Assembly: GCF_003259225.1 (NCBI RefSeq)
Contig: NZ_QHJF01000004.1
Span: 62,001 to 126,000, forward strand
Reading direction: 5' to 3'
Length of the DNA: 64,000 nucleotides
From: Marinomonas arctica
Lineage (GTDB): Bacteria; Pseudomonadota; Gammaproteobacteria; Pseudomonadales; Marinomonadaceae
Numbering within the stretch: position 1 is the first letter of the stretch; the number at the start of each line of letters is the position of its first letter. Below the pieces are notes generated by a model, which had not been told where the DNA came from, did not search any database, and worked only from the letters and a program-made list of their open reading frames with translations. The position numbers were made by a program, and so were the translations under genes. Positions 1-9,129 of this stretch are shown piece by piece.

Positions 1-56
1 TACCGGTCACAGGATTTATCCTCATCTCAGGAACGGTTTCATTAAAGCGAGCAAAT

Positions 57-74
57 GTGACAATTCAATGACAC
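57..74 (-). promoter_or_regulatory. Candidate Pho box facing a gene beyond the left edge
   Basis: Read on the minus strand this is GTGTCAT-TGAA-TTGTCAC, the 7-4-7 direct-repeat layout of a PhoB site (consensus CTGTCAT-N4-CTGTCAT), with one mismatch in the first half and two in the second. It lies just past the end of ubiA. In Pseudomonas aeruginosa phoB-phoR follows ubiC-ubiA, so the gene just outside the window may be phoB; that is inference from synteny. Confidence 0.5.
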
Positions 75-94
75 TGTCACAACTTTGCCATATA

Positions 95-949
95 TTACAT
101 AAAATAGCTTGTCACAAGACCGATAAAGAGGCAGTAACCAACACGGTTATTGTCTAAAAAGGAGCGAAAACACGCTTGGCGATCACGATCCTTTGCTTGC
201 CTCCATTGCTGATAAAATAGGCCGATACAGATAACAAGTGAGACAAAGTATGGCCACTGTAATTCTGCCAATAAGCCAATCCATGTCAGTAAGGATAAGG
301 TTAGTCCTTGCAGGCAAATAATGACAAATAAATCGTATTGACCAAATAAAATGGCCGTTGATTTTACGCCAATCTTTATGTCATCGGGACGATCCGTCAT
401 TGCATAATAGGTATCGTAAGCAATTGTCCAAAAGCAGTTCGCCACAAACAGCATCCACAATTGTGGATCGGTTAGGTCGCCGCCCTGTGCACTGTAAGCC
501 ATTGGAATAGCCCAAGAAAAGGCTAGCCCTAGGAAAAGCTGAGGCAGATGAGTGTATCGTTTCATAAAGGGGTACAGTGCAGCAAGCCCCAACCCCACAA
601 ATGACAGCAAAATCGTTCGCATATCAGTAAACAGTACCAAAACAAAGCTTAGAGCACAGAGCGCACCAAATAAGGTAAGAGCCTCTTTTTCTGACACCCG
701 GCCCGATGGTAATGGGCGGTGTTTAGTACGCTCCACATGGCCGTCGACTTTTCTATCCGCGTAGTCATTAATGACACATCCCGCAGAGCGCATGCTAAAA
801 ACGCCCAGCACGAAAATGAGGATTAAATGCCACTGTGGTAGGCCATCGGCCGCCAACCACAACGCCCACAGTGTTGGCCAAAGCAGCAGCAAAGAGCCTA
901 TAGGGCGGTTAAATCGAGTTAAGTCTGCGTAGTCTTTAAGTTTGCTCAT
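95..949 (-). CDS. ubiA: 4-hydroxybenzoate polyprenyltransferase UbiA
   Basis: An integral membrane prenyltransferase of 284 aa that attaches the polyprenyl tail to 4-hydroxybenzoate, the second committed step of ubiquinone synthesis. Both aspartate-rich Mg-diphosphate motifs are visible: N61-D-Y-A-D-x3-D69 and D179-x6-D186. Several hydrophobic helices separate them, and the length is normal for the family. Its start overlaps the stop of ubiC by 4 bp, so the two are translationally coupled: UbiC makes the 4-hydroxybenzoate that UbiA uses. No anomaly seen. Confidence 0.96.
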   Translation of the reverse strand: MSKLKDYADLTRFNRPIGSLLLLWPTLWALWLAADGLPQWHLILIFVLGVFSMRSAGCVINDYADRKVDGHVERTKHRPLPSGRVSEKEALTLFGALCALSFVLVLFTDMRTILLSFVGLGLAALYPFMKRYTHLPQLFLGLAFSWAIPMAYSAQGGDLTDPQLWMLFVANCFWTIAYDTYYAMTDRPDDIKIGVKSTAILFGQYDLFVIICLQGLTLSLLTWIGLLAELQWPYFVSLVICIGLFYQQWRQAKDRDRQACFRSFLDNNRVGYCLFIGLVTSYFM

Positions 950-1506
950 AACAATCCAAACGGTAGTTTTAGCTGGTTAATCTCATCAAAAAAAGCCTCA
1001 TTGACTAATATTCCAGGGCCATATTGATGGAATACGGAACGTCTTGCCCACAAGGCGTTTTGCTGATCGGGAAACATGCGTTGTGGTAGCTGAGTGATTT
1101 CTATGTTACTGCGAATGAGCGACCTGTGTTGAAACAAATAACCACCTAAGGGTTTATGTTTTAAATGTTTTACTTGTCGCCAGTGGCCTTGTAAAGACCG
1201 AGCCGGAATAATAGAGCGAGCATAGATCACGGCTTTGTTGTCTACTTTCAATAAAACCGTACGGATTCGAGCGGCTTCTCTAGGACGTAACTTTAAGCGC
1301 TTTTTTTCTCGAGCGGTAGGTGTGCCCCACACTTCTTCAATAACCTCGACATCCAGCTTGCCAAGGCATTGTAGGGCCGCGGTTAAAGACGCTTGAGTCA
1401 TTAACCATGGCCAGACCGCTTTGGGAACCTTGGTCTTATTCACTCGATGGATAGGACACCAACGATAGTTAAATTGTTGGGCGGCTAATGGGTTCATGAT
1501 AGTCAT
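946..1506 (-). CDS. ubiC: Chorismate pyruvate-lyase UbiC
   Basis: A 186-aa cytoplasmic enzyme that splits chorismate into 4-hydroxybenzoate and pyruvate to begin ubiquinone synthesis. The length and the central stretch ending ARSIIPARSLQG fit the chorismate lyase fold, and its position directly before ubiA with a 4-bp overlap supports the call. The start lies 6 bp after the HDOD gene, so the HDOD gene, ubiC and ubiA probably share a transcript. A second methionine at codon 4 is an alternative start. Confidence 0.9.
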   Translation of the reverse strand: MTIMNPLAAQQFNYRWCPIHRVNKTKVPKAVWPWLMTQASLTAALQCLGKLDVEVIEEVWGTPTAREKKRLKLRPREAARIRTVLLKVDNKAVIYARSIIPARSLQGHWRQVKHLKHKPLGGYLFQHRSLIRSNIEITQLPQRMFPDQQNALWARRSVFHQYGPGILVNEAFFDEINQLKLPFGLL

Positions 1507-1512
1507 AACAAG

Positions 1513-2781
1513 CTATGCGTTCATTTTATTGATCAGGGCGACCATTTTATGTAATTCGGCTGAAGATTGATAAACTTTGTCTCGGCATACCAGTGCTTCT
1601 TCCAGTGTCAGCCCCACTTCGACTAATACGGAAGGCTCGACGTCTTCTTCATTACGTAACTGATAGGCAATATAAAGTAATTTGGCTAACACGGCGTGCT
1701 CGCCGTAATAATGCGGCTTTCTGCTGTAACGAATTGCTGTCCAAATGTTGTCCGGTAGACTCCAGTAGCGTAGCAACCAAGATCCAAGTTGTTCTTTGGT
1801 AAAGTGCAGTATTTGCATTTCAATAAGCTCTGATGAAAGGTGTGCATTGGCTTCTTGATAGCGCGATAAAATAGAGAAATGCGGCGGTAAAATCGTGCTG
1901 ATGGCCAAATAACCGAAATTATGCAGCAAACCAGCCAGATAGGCATGGCCTAGTTTTGGACGGTTTTGTGCTGGCATCGCTTTGACCAAAGACTCCATTA
2001 AAACCGCATTGGACACCGAACCTAACCAAAAATCTTCGTAGTGACGCGGGCCATCCTCTGGGGGGTGGAAGCCATTTCCCATAGACAGTCCCAGAGCGAG
2101 ATTCATCACCATATCAAAACCTAAGACACGAATAACAGCGTCTTCGACTGACTCAATGTTACCAGGAGCGCCATAGTAGGGCGAAGAGGCCCAGCTAACG
2201 ACTTGGGCGGCCAAACTGGGGTCTAATGCAATGACCTCGCATAATTCATCGGTTCCAGCCGTTTGGTCCGTGGAAAGACGAATAATGCGGTGGGATGACG
2301 CAGGCAATGGCGGAATTTCGAGGGTTTCTTCTAGGCGTTGTTTGAGCCGAATAGATTGAAAACGCCCAAGCGCTTGAAGTATTTGTTCTTCGTCGTTTTC
2401 GTGATTTTCCACGGATCGCTTAATGAGTTCACTGTGAACGGAGATGGTCTCAAAACGATTCAAAGGCCCAGAAAACATGCTGGTTAACTCTGAGGAACTG
2501 ATGTCTCTATATTGTCCATCCGCCTTGGTTCGAATCGAAACGCTGGCCTCTTTTAGTAGACTGGCGTCTAAAATAGTCGCTACCGTATTTGGCTTAATTA
2601 AAGGATCACCTGATTTATGGGCGCTGGTGACGGGCTCAAAGCGGCGTTTCGTAAGTCGAGATATGGCAGAGATATCCAGCATATGACTTTCAGGGAAAAT
2701 GACTTGCAGACGGCCAGTATGATCCGCTAAATGCACAACACGTAGCTTTTGGCTTGTCTGACGGTCTGATGATAATTCCAT
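1513..2781 (-). CDS. HDOD domain signalling protein
   Basis: A 422-aa soluble protein with an HDOD domain over roughly residues 150-370 (for example PLPASSHRIIRLS and AGLLHNFGYLAIS). HDOD is a catalytically degenerate relative of HD phosphohydrolases and usually acts in signalling or regulation. The first 100 or so residues form a separate region (KLRVVHLAD start) that may be a degenerate YbaK-like domain, as in some pseudomonad HDOD proteins; this is weakly supported. It heads the ubiC-ubiA transcript, but no link to ubiquinone synthesis is evident. Confidence 0.8.
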   Translation of the reverse strand: MELSSDRQTSQKLRVVHLADHTGRLQVIFPESHMLDISAISRLTKRRFEPVTSAHKSGDPLIKPNTVATILDASLLKEASVSIRTKADGQYRDISSSELTSMFSGPLNRFETISVHSELIKRSVENHENDEEQILQALGRFQSIRLKQRLEETLEIPPLPASSHRIIRLSTDQTAGTDELCEVIALDPSLAAQVVSWASSPYYGAPGNIESVEDAVIRVLGFDMVMNLALGLSMGNGFHPPEDGPRHYEDFWLGSVSNAVLMESLVKAMPAQNRPKLGHAYLAGLLHNFGYLAISTILPPHFSILSRYQEANAHLSSELIEMQILHFTKEQLGSWLLRYWSLPDNIWTAIRYSRKPHYYGEHAVLAKLLYIAYQLRNEEDVEPSVLVEVGLTLEEALVCRDKVYQSSAELHKMVALINKMNA

Positions 2782-2811
2782 ACATTTTCTCTGTTAGATG
2801 ACGAGCATAAA

Positions 2812-2832
2812 AAAGCCCCGATACGGGGCTTT
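2812..2832 (-). terminator. Rho-independent terminator of the aap operon
   Basis: A perfect 9-bp stem (AAAGCCCCG/CGGGGCTTT) with a 3-nt loop. On the minus strand it is followed by a U-rich tract, so it terminates aapJQMP transcripts about 180 bp past aapP and insulates the HDOD-ubiCA genes. Confidence 0.85.
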
Positions 2833-3011
2833 GTGAATATAACAGATTTATAGAGATCGTTGTACGACTACTGTGCTCATCAATACTTTGTTAAAAACAG
2901 ACTCAAAATGCTCATTTATAACTCATAGACTCCGCTTTTTCGTCTGTTTTTGCCTCGTCTTGACTTTGCTCGTGACATCGTACAAAGATCTCTTTTAAGT
3001 TTTCGTTTTGA

Positions 3012-3791
3012 TTAGTGATTCAAAATTTGACTTAAGAACATTTGTGTACGATCGTGCTGAGGGTTATCAAAGAACTCGTGAGGCTTATTCGCTTCAACAA
3101 TTTCTCCAGCATCCATAAAGACCACTCGGTCAGCAACGGTTTTAGCAAAGCCCATTTCGTGTGTTACACACACCATGGTCATGCCTTCTTCGGCTAACTG
3201 AATCATAACGTCCAATACTTCCTTGATCATTTCTGGGTCAAGGGCGGACGTTGGTTCATCAAACAACATGATGCGGGGTTGCATACAAAGACCGCGAGCA
3301 ATCGCGACACGTTGCTGTTGTCCACCAGAGAGTTGGCCTGGATACTTCAATGCTTGGTTGGCGATTTTAACTCGCTCCAAGTAATGCATTGCCATTTCTT
3401 CCGCTTCTTTTTTGGGGGTTTTACGAACCCAAATCGGCGCTAAGGTCAGGTTTTCCAAAATAGATAAGTGTGGAAACAAGTTAAAATGTTGGAAAACCAT
3501 GCCCACATCTTTGCGAATGGCTTCGATGTTTTTAAGGTTATCGTTCATTTCAACGCCATCGACAGAGATAATCCCTTTTTGGTGTTCCTCTAGACGGTTG
3601 ATGCAGCGTGTCATGGTTGACTTGCCCGAACCAGAAGGACCACACACAACGATGCGTTCCCCTTTCTTAATACTAAAATTGATGTTTTTGAGTACGTGAA
3701 AATCACCGTACCATTTGTTCACATCGATAAACTCGATGATTGCTTCTTCGCCCGGCTCAAGTTGGGCGAGTGCCATATTTCTATCTGTCAT
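3012..3791 (-). CDS. aapP: Amino-acid ABC transporter ATP-binding protein AapP
   Basis: A 259-aa ABC ATPase that powers uptake of polar amino acids across the inner membrane. The Walker A motif is GPSGSGKST (around residue 53), the signature is [12 protein letters not shown], and Walker B is [13 protein letters not shown], followed by the switch histidine in VTHEMGFA. The sequence is of the GlnQ/AapP/BztD type. It is the last gene of the binding protein-permease-permease-ATPase set and lies 22 bp after aapM. Specificity (general L-amino acids against glutamate/aspartate) cannot be decided from sequence. Confidence 0.93.
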   Translation of the reverse strand: MTDRNMALAQLEPGEEAIIEFIDVNKWYGDFHVLKNINFSIKKGERIVVCGPSGSGKSTMTRCINRLEEHQKGIISVDGVEMNDNLKNIEAIRKDVGMVFQHFNLFPHLSILENLTLAPIWVRKTPKKEAEEMAMHYLERVKIANQALKYPGQLSGGQQQRVAIARGLCMQPRIMLFDEPTSALDPEMIKEVLDVMIQLAEEGMTMVCVTHEMGFAKTVADRVVFMDAGEIVEANKPHEFFDNPQHDRTQMFLSQILNH

Positions 3792-3813
3792 TGTAAAGGC
3801 CTCAAATTCTTAA

Positions 3814-4914
3814 CTAATTCCGCTTGTGTCCGGTCTCTAACTTGCGTTCGATTGCCATACTGTAACGTGACATTCCAAAGCAGATAATCCAATAAACAAA
3901 ACCAGCGAAGGCGTAGCCTTCCACCGTTGTTCCTAACCAGTTGGCATCATGGTTAGCGGCTTGGATACGTCCTAATAAATCAAACATACCGACGATATAC
4001 ACCAGGGTCGTATCTTTAAACAAACCGATAAAGGTGTTGACGATACCAGGTATGACGAGTTTTAGCGCCTGTGGCAATATCACCAGAATCATTGATTGCC
4101 AATAGGTTAACCCCATCGCATCGGCGGCTTCGTATTGCCCTTTCGGAATCGCTTGTAAGCCACCACGAATCACTTCCGCCATATAAGCGGCAGAAAATAG
4201 AGTAATACCAATTAAAACACGCATTAACTTATTGAAATTCATGCCGTCTGGTAAGAACAACGGAATCATGACCGAGGCCATGAAAAGAATCGTAATGAGC
4301 GGTACAGCACGAATGGTTTCAATAAACACGACACAGACGGACTTTGCCACCGGCATGTCTGAACGACGGCCAAGCGCAAGCAGTACACCAAGTGGAAATG
4401 AGGCGACAATACCCACCACACCCAACAGCGTCGTTAAAAACAATCCACCCCAAAGAGACGTTTCTACCACGGTTAAACCGAATACGCCGCCAGCAAACAA
4501 AAAGTAAGCCACAACAGGGTAAACAAGGATAATCGCCAGAGAAAGGTACAACTTATTGATCGTTTTGATGGCAAAGGCACCCACCAATAAAACCAGAAGA
4601 ATCAAGGATAAATTGATACGCCATGTTTCTTCTGATGGGTATAAGCCATACATAAACTGTTCAAAATACACACCAATGAAAGCCCAGCAGGCTCCACCAC
4701 CCGTACAAGCAGCTTTAGTGTCACCTGAAAAAGTCGCATTAATGACGCCCCACTCAATGATCGGCGGCACGAGTAAATACAAAACATAGAGACTGAATAA
4801 CGTTAAAAAAACGTTAAGCGGCGACGACAAGAGGTTTTGGCGTAGCCATGCCAAGGCACCCACAGAGTTAACTGGTGGTGGCAGGCTGGGTGATGGTTTA
4901 AATTCAATAGCCAT
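3814..4914 (-). CDS. aapM: Amino-acid ABC transporter permease AapM
   Basis: A 366-aa inner-membrane permease, long for the HisM family because of an N-terminal extension with extra membrane segments, as is typical of AapM/BztC. The EAA loop is visible around QALKLVIPGIVNTFIG. I chose the ATG at 4914 because AGGAGG lies six bases before it; a start seven codons earlier is open but overlaps aapQ and lacks that ribosome site. It pairs with AapQ to form the channel. Confidence 0.92.
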   Translation of the reverse strand: MAIEFKPSPSLPPPVNSVGALAWLRQNLLSSPLNVFLTLFSLYVLYLLVPPIIEWGVINATFSGDTKAACTGGGACWAFIGVYFEQFMYGLYPSEETWRINLSLILLVLLVGAFAIKTINKLYLSLAIILVYPVVAYFLFAGGVFGLTVVETSLWGGLFLTTLLGVVGIVASFPLGVLLALGRRSDMPVAKSVCVVFIETIRAVPLITILFMASVMIPLFLPDGMNFNKLMRVLIGITLFSAAYMAEVIRGGLQAIPKGQYEAADAMGLTYWQSMILVILPQALKLVIPGIVNTFIGLFKDTTLVYIVGMFDLLGRIQAANHDANWLGTTVEGYAFAGFVYWIICFGMSRYSMAIERKLETGHKRN

Positions 4915-4924
4915 GATCTGCCTC

Positions 4925-6097
4925 CTAGCGCTCAATTAATGACATTTTTTTGTTATACCAGTTCATGAACATTGAAATCGTTAAACTCAATGAACCGTAA
5001 ACCAACATACATAAACCAATGGTTTCAATCGCCTGACCTGTTTGGTTTAGCGTTGTACCCATCACCACGGACACGAGCTCAGGATAAGCAATGGCTGCCC
5101 CTAACGACGAGTTTTTCGCTAGGTTGAGATATTGGCTGGTGAGCGGTGGAATAATCACTCGTAGCGCTTGCGGTAATACAATCAAACGTTGAGTAAGACT
5201 ATCGCGAAGGCCCAGTGAACGTGCAGCCTCTGTCTGTCCCCAGTTAACCGATAAGATACCTGCACGAACGATTTCAGCAATAAACGCGCCTGTGTAGGTG
5301 GACAAAGCGATAAGCACTGCCACAAATTCAGGTGGAAGCACCATGCCGCCAGAAATATTGAAGCGACTCTTTTCTGGAAGGTCAAACTCAATCGGGAAAC
5401 CGGAAATGACCAAAGCCAAGAAAGTAATAGCGACAATCAAACCTAAAGATGACCAGTAGGCAGGAAACCACAAACCTGTCTTAGTTTGGCGTTTTTTAGC
5501 CCAGACTATCAAAGCGACTGCCGCCACAATAGACAGGATAAAGCCAACGACTACCACACCAAAACCGTCTTGGAATATAGGGTTAGGTGAGTAAATGCCA
5601 CGCTTGTTAAGTAGAAAGTCCGCGAACTCATAGCTGTTTGCTGGTGCGGGTAAAGCCGCTAGAACAGCAAAATACCAGAAGAACATTTGTAGCAACAACG
5701 GCAGGTTACGCAAGGTTTCTACGTAAACAGTCGCTAATCTTGCTACTAACCAGTTATTGGAGAGACGAGCAAGACCAATCACGACACCAATAACGGTTGC
5801 TAGTGCGATACCAAGTAAAGAAATAACAAAGGTGTTGATTAATGCGACGGCAAAAGCACGTCCGTAAGTACCAGAGTCTGTGTACTCAATTAGGTGAATG
5901 AGAATTGGAAAGCCTGCTGGTTCATTAAAAAAGGCGAAACCAGTGGAAATTCCTCGATTATCTAGGTTGTTTTGCAGGTTAGTAAAAAGAAAATAACCAA
6001 CAAAAACCACAACGCTCAAAAGCAATAGTTGAAAAATGAGGGCACGAGTGCCGGCATCATTCAATAAGCTGTTATTAGGTTTTGTTTTATTGCTCAT
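4925..6097 (-). CDS. aapQ: Amino-acid ABC transporter permease AapQ
   Basis: A 390-aa permease of the HisM/GlnP type with the long AapQ/BztB N-terminal part and periplasmic insert. The EAA loop lies near the C-terminus (PQALRVIIPPLTSQYLNLAK). About eight hydrophobic segments are visible. It forms the heterodimeric channel with AapM, whose gene starts 10 bp downstream. Its own start is 107 bp after aapJ, behind an intercistronic hairpin. Confidence 0.93.
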   Translation of the reverse strand: MSNKTKPNNSLLNDAGTRALIFQLLLLSVVVFVGYFLFTNLQNNLDNRGISTGFAFFNEPAGFPILIHLIEYTDSGTYGRAFAVALINTFVISLLGIALATVIGVVIGLARLSNNWLVARLATVYVETLRNLPLLLQMFFWYFAVLAALPAPANSYEFADFLLNKRGIYSPNPIFQDGFGVVVVGFILSIVAAVALIVWAKKRQTKTGLWFPAYWSSLGLIVAITFLALVISGFPIEFDLPEKSRFNISGGMVLPPEFVAVLIALSTYTGAFIAEIVRAGILSVNWGQTEAARSLGLRDSLTQRLIVLPQALRVIIPPLTSQYLNLAKNSSLGAAIAYPELVSVVMGTTLNQTGQAIETIGLCMLVYGSLSLTISMFMNWYNKKMSLIER

Positions 6098-6150
6098 CTT
6101 AATTCAGGCAAATGAAATGCTCGTCAGATGTGTAAGAAAGGGGGGAGAAA

Positions 6151-6174
6151 CCCAGCGACAGTCTAGTCGCTGGG
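6151..6174 (-). promoter_or_regulatory. Intercistronic hairpin between aapJ and aapQ
   Basis: A perfect 9-bp stem CCCAGCGAC/GTCGCTGGG with a 6-nt loop and only a weak U stretch afterwards. Such hairpins after a binding-protein gene commonly protect its mRNA or attenuate read-through, giving more binding protein than permease. The role is inferred. Confidence 0.6.
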
Positions 6175-6204
6175 TAAATACCCGAAGCGGATTGCTTTTA
6201 GGTA

Positions 6205-7227
6205 TTAACGTACTGGTGGCGCGTACATGATTCCGCCTTCAGTCCATAACGCATTAAGACCACGTGGTAAATTTACAGGAGTAGATGGTCCTACGTTACG
6301 CTCAAAGACTTCACCGTAGTTACCGACTTTAGCGATGATGTCATAAGCCCAGCTAGCAGGTAGGCCAAGTTGCGCACCCATATCACCTTCAGCACCTAGC
6401 AAGCGTTTGATTTCAGGGTCAATCGTTTCCGTTTTGATTTTCTCAACATTCTTAGACGTGATGCCCATTTCTTCAGCGTTTACCTGAACAAACATTGCCC
6501 AAGTAACAATGTCTTTCCACTGGTTGTCACCGTGACGAACCACAGGACCTAGAGGCTCTTTAGAAATCGTTTCTGGAAGAATGACGTGAGCGGATGGATC
6601 GGATAGTTTAGAGCGGTGAGCTGCTAGACCAGATTTGTCGGTTGTGAACACATCACAACGGCCTGATGAATAAGCAGATAGTGCTTCATCGGCTTTTTGC
6701 ACGACAACAGGAACGTAAGACAATTTGTTTTTACGGAAGAAATCCGCCATGTTCAATTCTGTGGTAGTACCTTGCTCTGTACAAACCGTTGCTCCATCAA
6801 GATCTTTTGCTGATTCAACACCTAGATCTTTACGCACCATGAAGCCTTGGCCATCATAGAAGTTGGTTGTAGTGAAATCTAAGCCCAAAGAGGTATCGCG
6901 TGTGTAAGTCCAAGTTGTGTTACGAGCAAGAATATCGATTTCACCAGATTGCAAAGCAGTGAAACGCTCTTTAGCCGAAAGTGGGGTGAATTTTACTTTT
7001 TGCGCATCGCCAAAAATAGCGGCTGCTGTTGCACGACAAGCGTCCACGTCGATACCAGACCACTCACCGTTTGAATCCGCATTGGAAAAACCAGGTACAC
7101 CTTGGCTAACGCCACATTGAATAAAACCTTTTGCTTTGACATCGTCAAGCGTTGCTGCGGCTGCGCCAGTACTAATAGTAGCGGCGATTGCGGCTGTAGA
7201 CAGTAGTTTACCAACATTCGATTTCAT
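6205..7227 (-). CDS. aapJ: Periplasmic amino-acid binding protein AapJ
   Basis: A 340-aa solute-binding protein (SBP_bac_3) that captures amino acids in the periplasm for AapQMP. It begins with a signal peptide of about 24 residues ending TGAAAA. The family core follows (LDDVKAKGFIQCGVSQG and then WTYTRDTSLGLDF). Length and sequence match the AapJ/BztA group. A GGAGG lies just before the ATG. Transcription probably starts from the sigma-54 site about 65 bp upstream, suggesting control by nitrogen supply. Confidence 0.94.
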   Translation of the reverse strand: MKSNVGKLLSTAAIAATISTGAAAATLDDVKAKGFIQCGVSQGVPGFSNADSNGEWSGIDVDACRATAAAIFGDAQKVKFTPLSAKERFTALQSGEIDILARNTTWTYTRDTSLGLDFTTTNFYDGQGFMVRKDLGVESAKDLDGATVCTEQGTTTELNMADFFRKNKLSYVPVVVQKADEALSAYSSGRCDVFTTDKSGLAAHRSKLSDPSAHVILPETISKEPLGPVVRHGDNQWKDIVTWAMFVQVNAEEMGITSKNVEKIKTETIDPEIKRLLGAEGDMGAQLGLPASWAYDIIAKVGNYGEVFERNVGPSTPVNLPRGLNALWTEGGIMYAPPVR

Positions 7228-7795
7228 TATATTGAGCCTCCCAGGCGGTTGTTTTATATATGTTGTTATCTAGATCTTACAAAATTACTCATTTGAATAT
7301 TAAGCAAGCTTAGTGCCAACATTTAATTATTCTTGTTGTTTGGTATATGTAGACGATTCCTCTGAAAGATCATCACATTCCCCTATAGAATTACTCTTTT
7401 AAGGAGGAGTCAAGGATAAAATGTCAGAAAAGAGGTGTGTGATACTTGTTTTTTGCACTTTTTGGCGATCTAGGGTGCTGTCTTTCTAGTTGTTTGGCTG
7501 TATATCGAGCTTGATTAAAGTCAGTAAAAACAAGGCTCTGTAGATATATTTAGGTTTTTATACGCACAGATTTAGGGCGATCTACGTAAGTCGTGAATCT
7601 TTTTTGTGCTAGATGAAGTTTTTGCATCATTTTAGTGCTGTTTTGAGATTTTTTGTGCGTAATTTGAATACCCATACACAATATATTGAATAAAGCACTT
7701 TCCATAATCTGTAATCTGCGTGGTAGACTTAGAAAACATATTTTCTACTTTCCTTTAACTATCAATTAAAGTCATGTAAAGGAGATCCACATCAG
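7228..7795. other. 568-bp divergent regulatory region, aapJ / Lrp-type gene
   Basis: AT-rich with no credible reading frame. It holds the sigma-54 promoter of aapJ at 7302-7319 and a ribosome site (AAAGGAG) before the Lrp-type gene. A lone NtrC-like half site (TGCAC at 7454-7458) and several loose GTGC motifs are present, but none forms a convincing full operator. Confidence 0.6.
7302..7319 (-). promoter_or_regulatory. Sigma-54 (RpoN) promoter of aapJQMP
   Basis: On the minus strand the sequence is TTGGCAC-TAAGC-TTGCTT. The invariant GG and GC are spaced by exactly ten bases, and it matches the -24/-12 consensus TGGCACG-N4-TTGCW at all but one position. Transcription would begin near 7292, giving a leader of about 65 nt. 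An enhancer-binding protein such as NtrC is expected. Confidence 0.85.
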
Positions 7796-8272
7796 ATGGA
7801 TAACTCAGCAAAGCCGCTTGACCGTTTAGATAAAAAAATTCTTCGAGAATTACAGATTAATGGTCGTTTATCGAATGTGGAGTTAGCGAGCCGAGTAGGA
7901 CTCAGTGCGACGCCTTGTTTGGAGCGGGTGCGTCGTTTGGAACGTAACGGTTACATTACGGGCTACTGCGCTTTGGTCAATCCCAAAAAAGTGGATGCTG
8001 GATTGCTTGTCTTTGTGGAGATTCGTTTGAAGACAACGTCTCCAGAGGGGTTTAATGAGTTTAAAGCGGCCGTCACCGAGATTCCTGAAATTTTGGAGTG
8101 CCATCTGATCGCCGGTGACTTTGAATACCTTCTAAAAGCGCGCGTATCTAATATGGATACTTATCGTCTGTTGTTGGGAGAGACTTTGTTAACGCTCCCC
8201 CATGTTCGAGAGTCGCGGACTTACGTTGCCATGGAAGAAGTTAAAAATACCACAGTGGTTAATATTCCCTAA
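7796..8272 (+). CDS. lrp: Lrp/AsnC family transcriptional regulator
   Basis: A 158-aa regulator with an N-terminal winged helix (LDRLDKKILRELQ, then the recognition helix in LSATPCLERVRRLE) and a C-terminal RAM/AsnC ligand domain (GDFEYLLKARV). It closely resembles the leucine-responsive protein Lrp. The divergent position suggests that it may also act on aapJQMP. The stop overlaps the stop region of the convergent HhH gene by 4 bp. Whether it is the global Lrp or a local paralogue cannot be told here. Confidence 0.88.
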   Translation: MDNSAKPLDRLDKKILRELQINGRLSNVELASRVGLSATPCLERVRRLERNGYITGYCALVNPKKVDAGLLVFVEIRLKTTSPEGFNEFKAAVTEIPEILECHLIAGDFEYLLKARVSNMDTYRLLLGETLLTLPHVRESRTYVAMEEVKNTTVVNIP

Positions 8273-8946
8273 ACCGTGATGGCGGCAAGCACTTTTTTTA
8301 ACATGCTTGGGCCCATTCCTTTGACATTGAGAACGGCTTTTTCAGACTGAAATGGCCGTTCCGACACTAATTTTTCTAATACTTTTTTTGGCACACCTTT
8401 CACGTTTAAAAGCTTGTCCACTTTTGATTTATTAATGGCGAGATAACCATCTGAGTAACCAATGGTGTTTTTTTTTATATTTTCGTTTTTTGCGGGTATT
8501 TTGGGCGCGGGGGCTTGAACGTCTTCTTGCTTATTGATTGTAGCGGATGGGTCAGACGACGGACTGGCGCTCTGATAAGAATTTTCAAAATAGACAGAAT
8601 CGCACAAAGTGTAATCGACGCCATTCCATTCGCTTAGTTGCAACGCCAATGACCAAGAACCAACAGTCGGTTGTTGAAAAATCAGATCGTAGTAGCAATC
8701 GCCAAGGAAGTGTTGGCCTTTTATTTCGCCAATCGTTGTCGAGGCAAGTATTGTGTTTGTTGCTCTATGATCGGAGTTTGGTGGAAATGCACATAACTGT
8801 AACCGTAGAGTGCCACTGAGATTCTCTTCCGCTCTATTGTTTTCAATGCGATGAACAAAAATAAGAATACGGTCATTTTCAATTCGGTAGCCACATCCTT
8901 GTAGGGTGAGATTCGTATCTTGAGGAGATTGATTCAAAGAGTCCAT
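8269..8946 (-). CDS. Helix-hairpin-helix protein of unknown function
   Basis: A 225-aa protein. The last 60 residues carry two successive helix-hairpin-helix-like elements (LLNVKGVPKKVLEKLV and VLNVKGMGPSMLKKVL) of the ComEA/photosystem U type, which usually bind DNA without sequence specificity. The N-terminal 130 residues look like a beta-rich domain that I do not recognise, joined by a Pro/Ser/Lys-rich linker. No signal peptide or membrane segment is evident. It is a single gene, convergent with lrp. Confidence 0.65.
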   Translation of the reverse strand: MDSLNQSPQDTNLTLQGCGYRIENDRILIFVHRIENNRAEENLSGTLRLQLCAFPPNSDHRATNTILASTTIGEIKGQHFLGDCYYDLIFQQPTVGSWSLALQLSEWNGVDYTLCDSVYFENSYQSASPSSDPSATINKQEDVQAPAPKIPAKNENIKKNTIGYSDGYLAINKSKVDKLLNVKGVPKKVLEKLVSERPFQSEKAVLNVKGMGPSMLKKVLAAITV

Positions 8947-9129
8947 GTTCTTTCCTTACTGGCGAATCGATTAAGTGATAAAGCACTCAGAGCCTTTTTC
9001 TTGAAGGCCTTTTGCATTGTGTGATTTTTGATTAAATTTTACTCAGGTGCAAGCAAATACCGTTTGCCGGTTGATTTAAATTGAGGTTACGATGCTTCAA
9101 GGCAAGAAGAGAAGACGCTCAAGTAGCAT

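Noticed and set aside
7454-7466. NtrC-like site TGCAC-N5-GG upstream of the sigma-54 promoter
   Set aside because: Only the left half matches; the right half (GGCG) does not fit GGTGCA, so it is not listed as a site.
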